Below are positions 62,984-64,000 of a stretch of DNA of 64,000 nucleotides, piece after piece. The stretch covers positions 2,232,001-2,296,000 of the forward strand of contig NZ_CP016543.2 of the NCBI RefSeq assembly GCF_001687665.2. Direction: 5' to 3'. The translations under genes and the position numbers were made by a program. The notes under the pieces were generated by a model. The model was not told the DNA's origin. It saw only the letters and a program-made list of their open reading frames with translations, and ran no database searches. Origin of the DNA: Planococcus donghaensis (GTDB lineage: Bacteria > Bacillota > Bacilli > Bacillales_A > Planococcaceae). Each line of letters opens with the position of its first letter. Position 1 is the first letter of the stretch.

Positions 62984-63946
62984 TTATTTAATTCGAATAC
63001 GTGGATCTACTAAACTTAAGATGATATCGGATAATAACGCTCCAATGATTGCTGCAAGTCCAAATAATAGAACAAGCGCGGTCATTACACTGTAATCACG
63101 CAAGCTGATAGAAGACAGGAACAATTCGCCCATTCCTGGATAGCCAAAAATGTTCTCAATGAATATCGTCCCGCCGATCAATCCCGTTATTTCATAACCA
63201 AAAAAAGCTGCAATGGGAAGCAAAGAATTCCGCAAAACGTGACGATTATAAACGCGTGATTCGGATGCTCCTTTTGCTCGAGCTGTTACGATAAAATCTT
63301 TTTGTTTTGTATCAATGATCTCACTTCTCAAATACTGGACTGTCGAAACAGTCGTTATCAGCGCCATCGATAATGCTGGTAATAATAAATGATTTACTTT
63401 GCTGATAAAATATTCAAATGTACCTGGTGTTGTGCCTGGTGTGACACTACCACTTGTCGGAAACCAACCTAATTGGAAACCAAAAACAAATAACATTACC
63501 AAAGCAAAAATAAACAACGGTGCCGCAAAGCCAATATACGTATAACCTGTAATTGCGCGGTCTAACCAAGTATCGTTAAAACGTCCACTAATAATTCCTA
63601 AAGGAATAGCGATCAAATACGTTAAGATCAATGTCGCTAATGATAGCCATAACGTATTAATCATTCGAGCTCCGATTAAATCAGATACAGGCATTTTAAA
63701 GCGAAACGACTGACCAAAATCCCCTTGCATAACGCCTTTAATCCAGTCCATATACTGTACGTACCAAGGATTATTCAATCCGAGGCGTTCTCTCATAGCT
63801 TCGATTGTGGCTGGGTCAATACTCGGGTCAATTAATCCAGTTAATGCATCCCCTGGCATTGCTTGAGCTAAAATAAATACTAAAAGGCTTAAAACAATAA
63901 TTTGTGGGATGGTAATAAGTGTTCTGCGTACTATTAATTTCCACAT
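62984..63946 (-). CDS. Peptide ABC transporter permease (AppB/OppB type)
   Basis: The 320-residue permease starts MWKLIVRRTLITIPQIIVL, carries AQAMPGDALTGLIDPSIDP after the first helix and GDFGQSFRFKMPV near residue 95. The ATPase-contact loop TARAKGASESRVYNRHVLRNSLLP lies near 222. GGAGGGAGG precedes the ATG. ATPase genes for this system must lie to the right of the window if the operon resembles appDF. Confidence 0.91.
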   Translation of the reverse strand: MWKLIVRRTLITIPQIIVLSLLVFILAQAMPGDALTGLIDPSIDPATIEAMRERLGLNNPWYVQYMDWIKGVMQGDFGQSFRFKMPVSDLIGARMINTLWLSLATLILTYLIAIPLGIISGRFNDTWLDRAITGYTYIGFAAPLFIFALVMLFVFGFQLGWFPTSGSVTPGTTPGTFEYFISKVNHLLLPALSMALITTVSTVQYLRSEIIDTKQKDFIVTARAKGASESRVYNRHVLRNSLLPIAAFFGYEITGLIGGTIFIENIFGYPGMGELFLSSISLRDYSVMTALVLLFGLAAIIGALLSDIILSLVDPRIRIK

Positions 63947-64000
63947 ACCATTAACCTCCCTCTCCCAATGCTACTTGGTGAGTAGCTGATATTGCTTTTA

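Overview
The window looks like core chromosome of a low-GC Gram-positive bacterium of the order Bacillales, most likely family Planococcaceae (Planococcus or a close relative). This rests on gene content and order. The right half (oligopeptide permeases, trpS, spx, mecA, coiA, pepF, spxH, truncated haemoglobin, relQ, nadK, fabI) follows the Bacillus subtilis yja/yjb region. The left half (CBS protein CbpB, FadH-like reductase, YkyB, Ktr-type transporter, sigI-rsgI, ykoY-like terC) follows the yk region. The murE-prfC linkage and an RNA between pepF and spxH recall Staphylococcus. No phage, insertion sequence, CRISPR array or integrase is visible. One modest accessory-looking stretch lies beside a tRNA-Val gene (about 28.86-29.73 kb).

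Layout, left. 0-9.8 kb: a truncated MFS exporter, CbpB, a dienoyl-CoA reductase, YkyB, a 3-hydroxyisobutyrate-dehydrogenase-like enzyme, a four-gene MoxR/DUF58/membrane-protein operon, a CPBP protease homologue, a lipoprotein and a MarR regulator. 9.8-18.9 kb: a potassium transporter, the SigI/RsgI pair, a TerC exporter under a manganese riboswitch, a reductase and an RND efflux pump. 19-28.6 kb: prfC, murE, an M42 peptidase, an orphan histidine kinase, aldehyde dehydrogenase, a Gfo/Idh/MocA oxidoreductase, a 47-residue ORF with a sigma-B-like promoter, and a secreted nuclease. 28.7-31.7 kb: tRNA-Val, an unknown gene, and a LexA-controlled YolD/UvrX-type pair with a possible new small RNA.

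Layout, right. 31.7-38.8 kb: a TAXI-TRAP uptake operon, a PgpA-like phosphatase, the yjcHGF cluster and fabI with a FapR-type operator. 38.8-45.8 kb: mgtE, prpE, the UPF0738-relQ-nadK-rluA group, a CYTH protein, a truncated haemoglobin and spxH. 45.8-50.9 kb: phased repeats, the RoxS/RsaE small RNA, pepF, coiA, mecA and spx. 50.9-64 kb: a putative glycoside hydrolase, oppABCDF, a DUF3899 protein, trpS behind a T-box, and a second peptide transporter that runs off the right edge.

How it fits together. Many genes serve stress and nutrient sensing. Spx with SpxH and MecA covers disulfide stress and regulated proteolysis. RelQ makes alarmones, NadK makes NADP and RoxS is tied to NADH. PepF and the two permeases deal with peptides, with CodY-like and cre-like sites at oppA. 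The strongest non-coding observations are the RoxS homologue with a Rex-like operator, five GACAGTAT repeats spaced 20-21 bp apart, a candidate unannotated small RNA at about 31.54-31.67 kb, a terminator hairpin that hides the ribosome binding site of the lipoprotein at 8694, and FapR, LexA and PerR-type operators. All similarity statements are from memory of protein families and sequences; no search was run.
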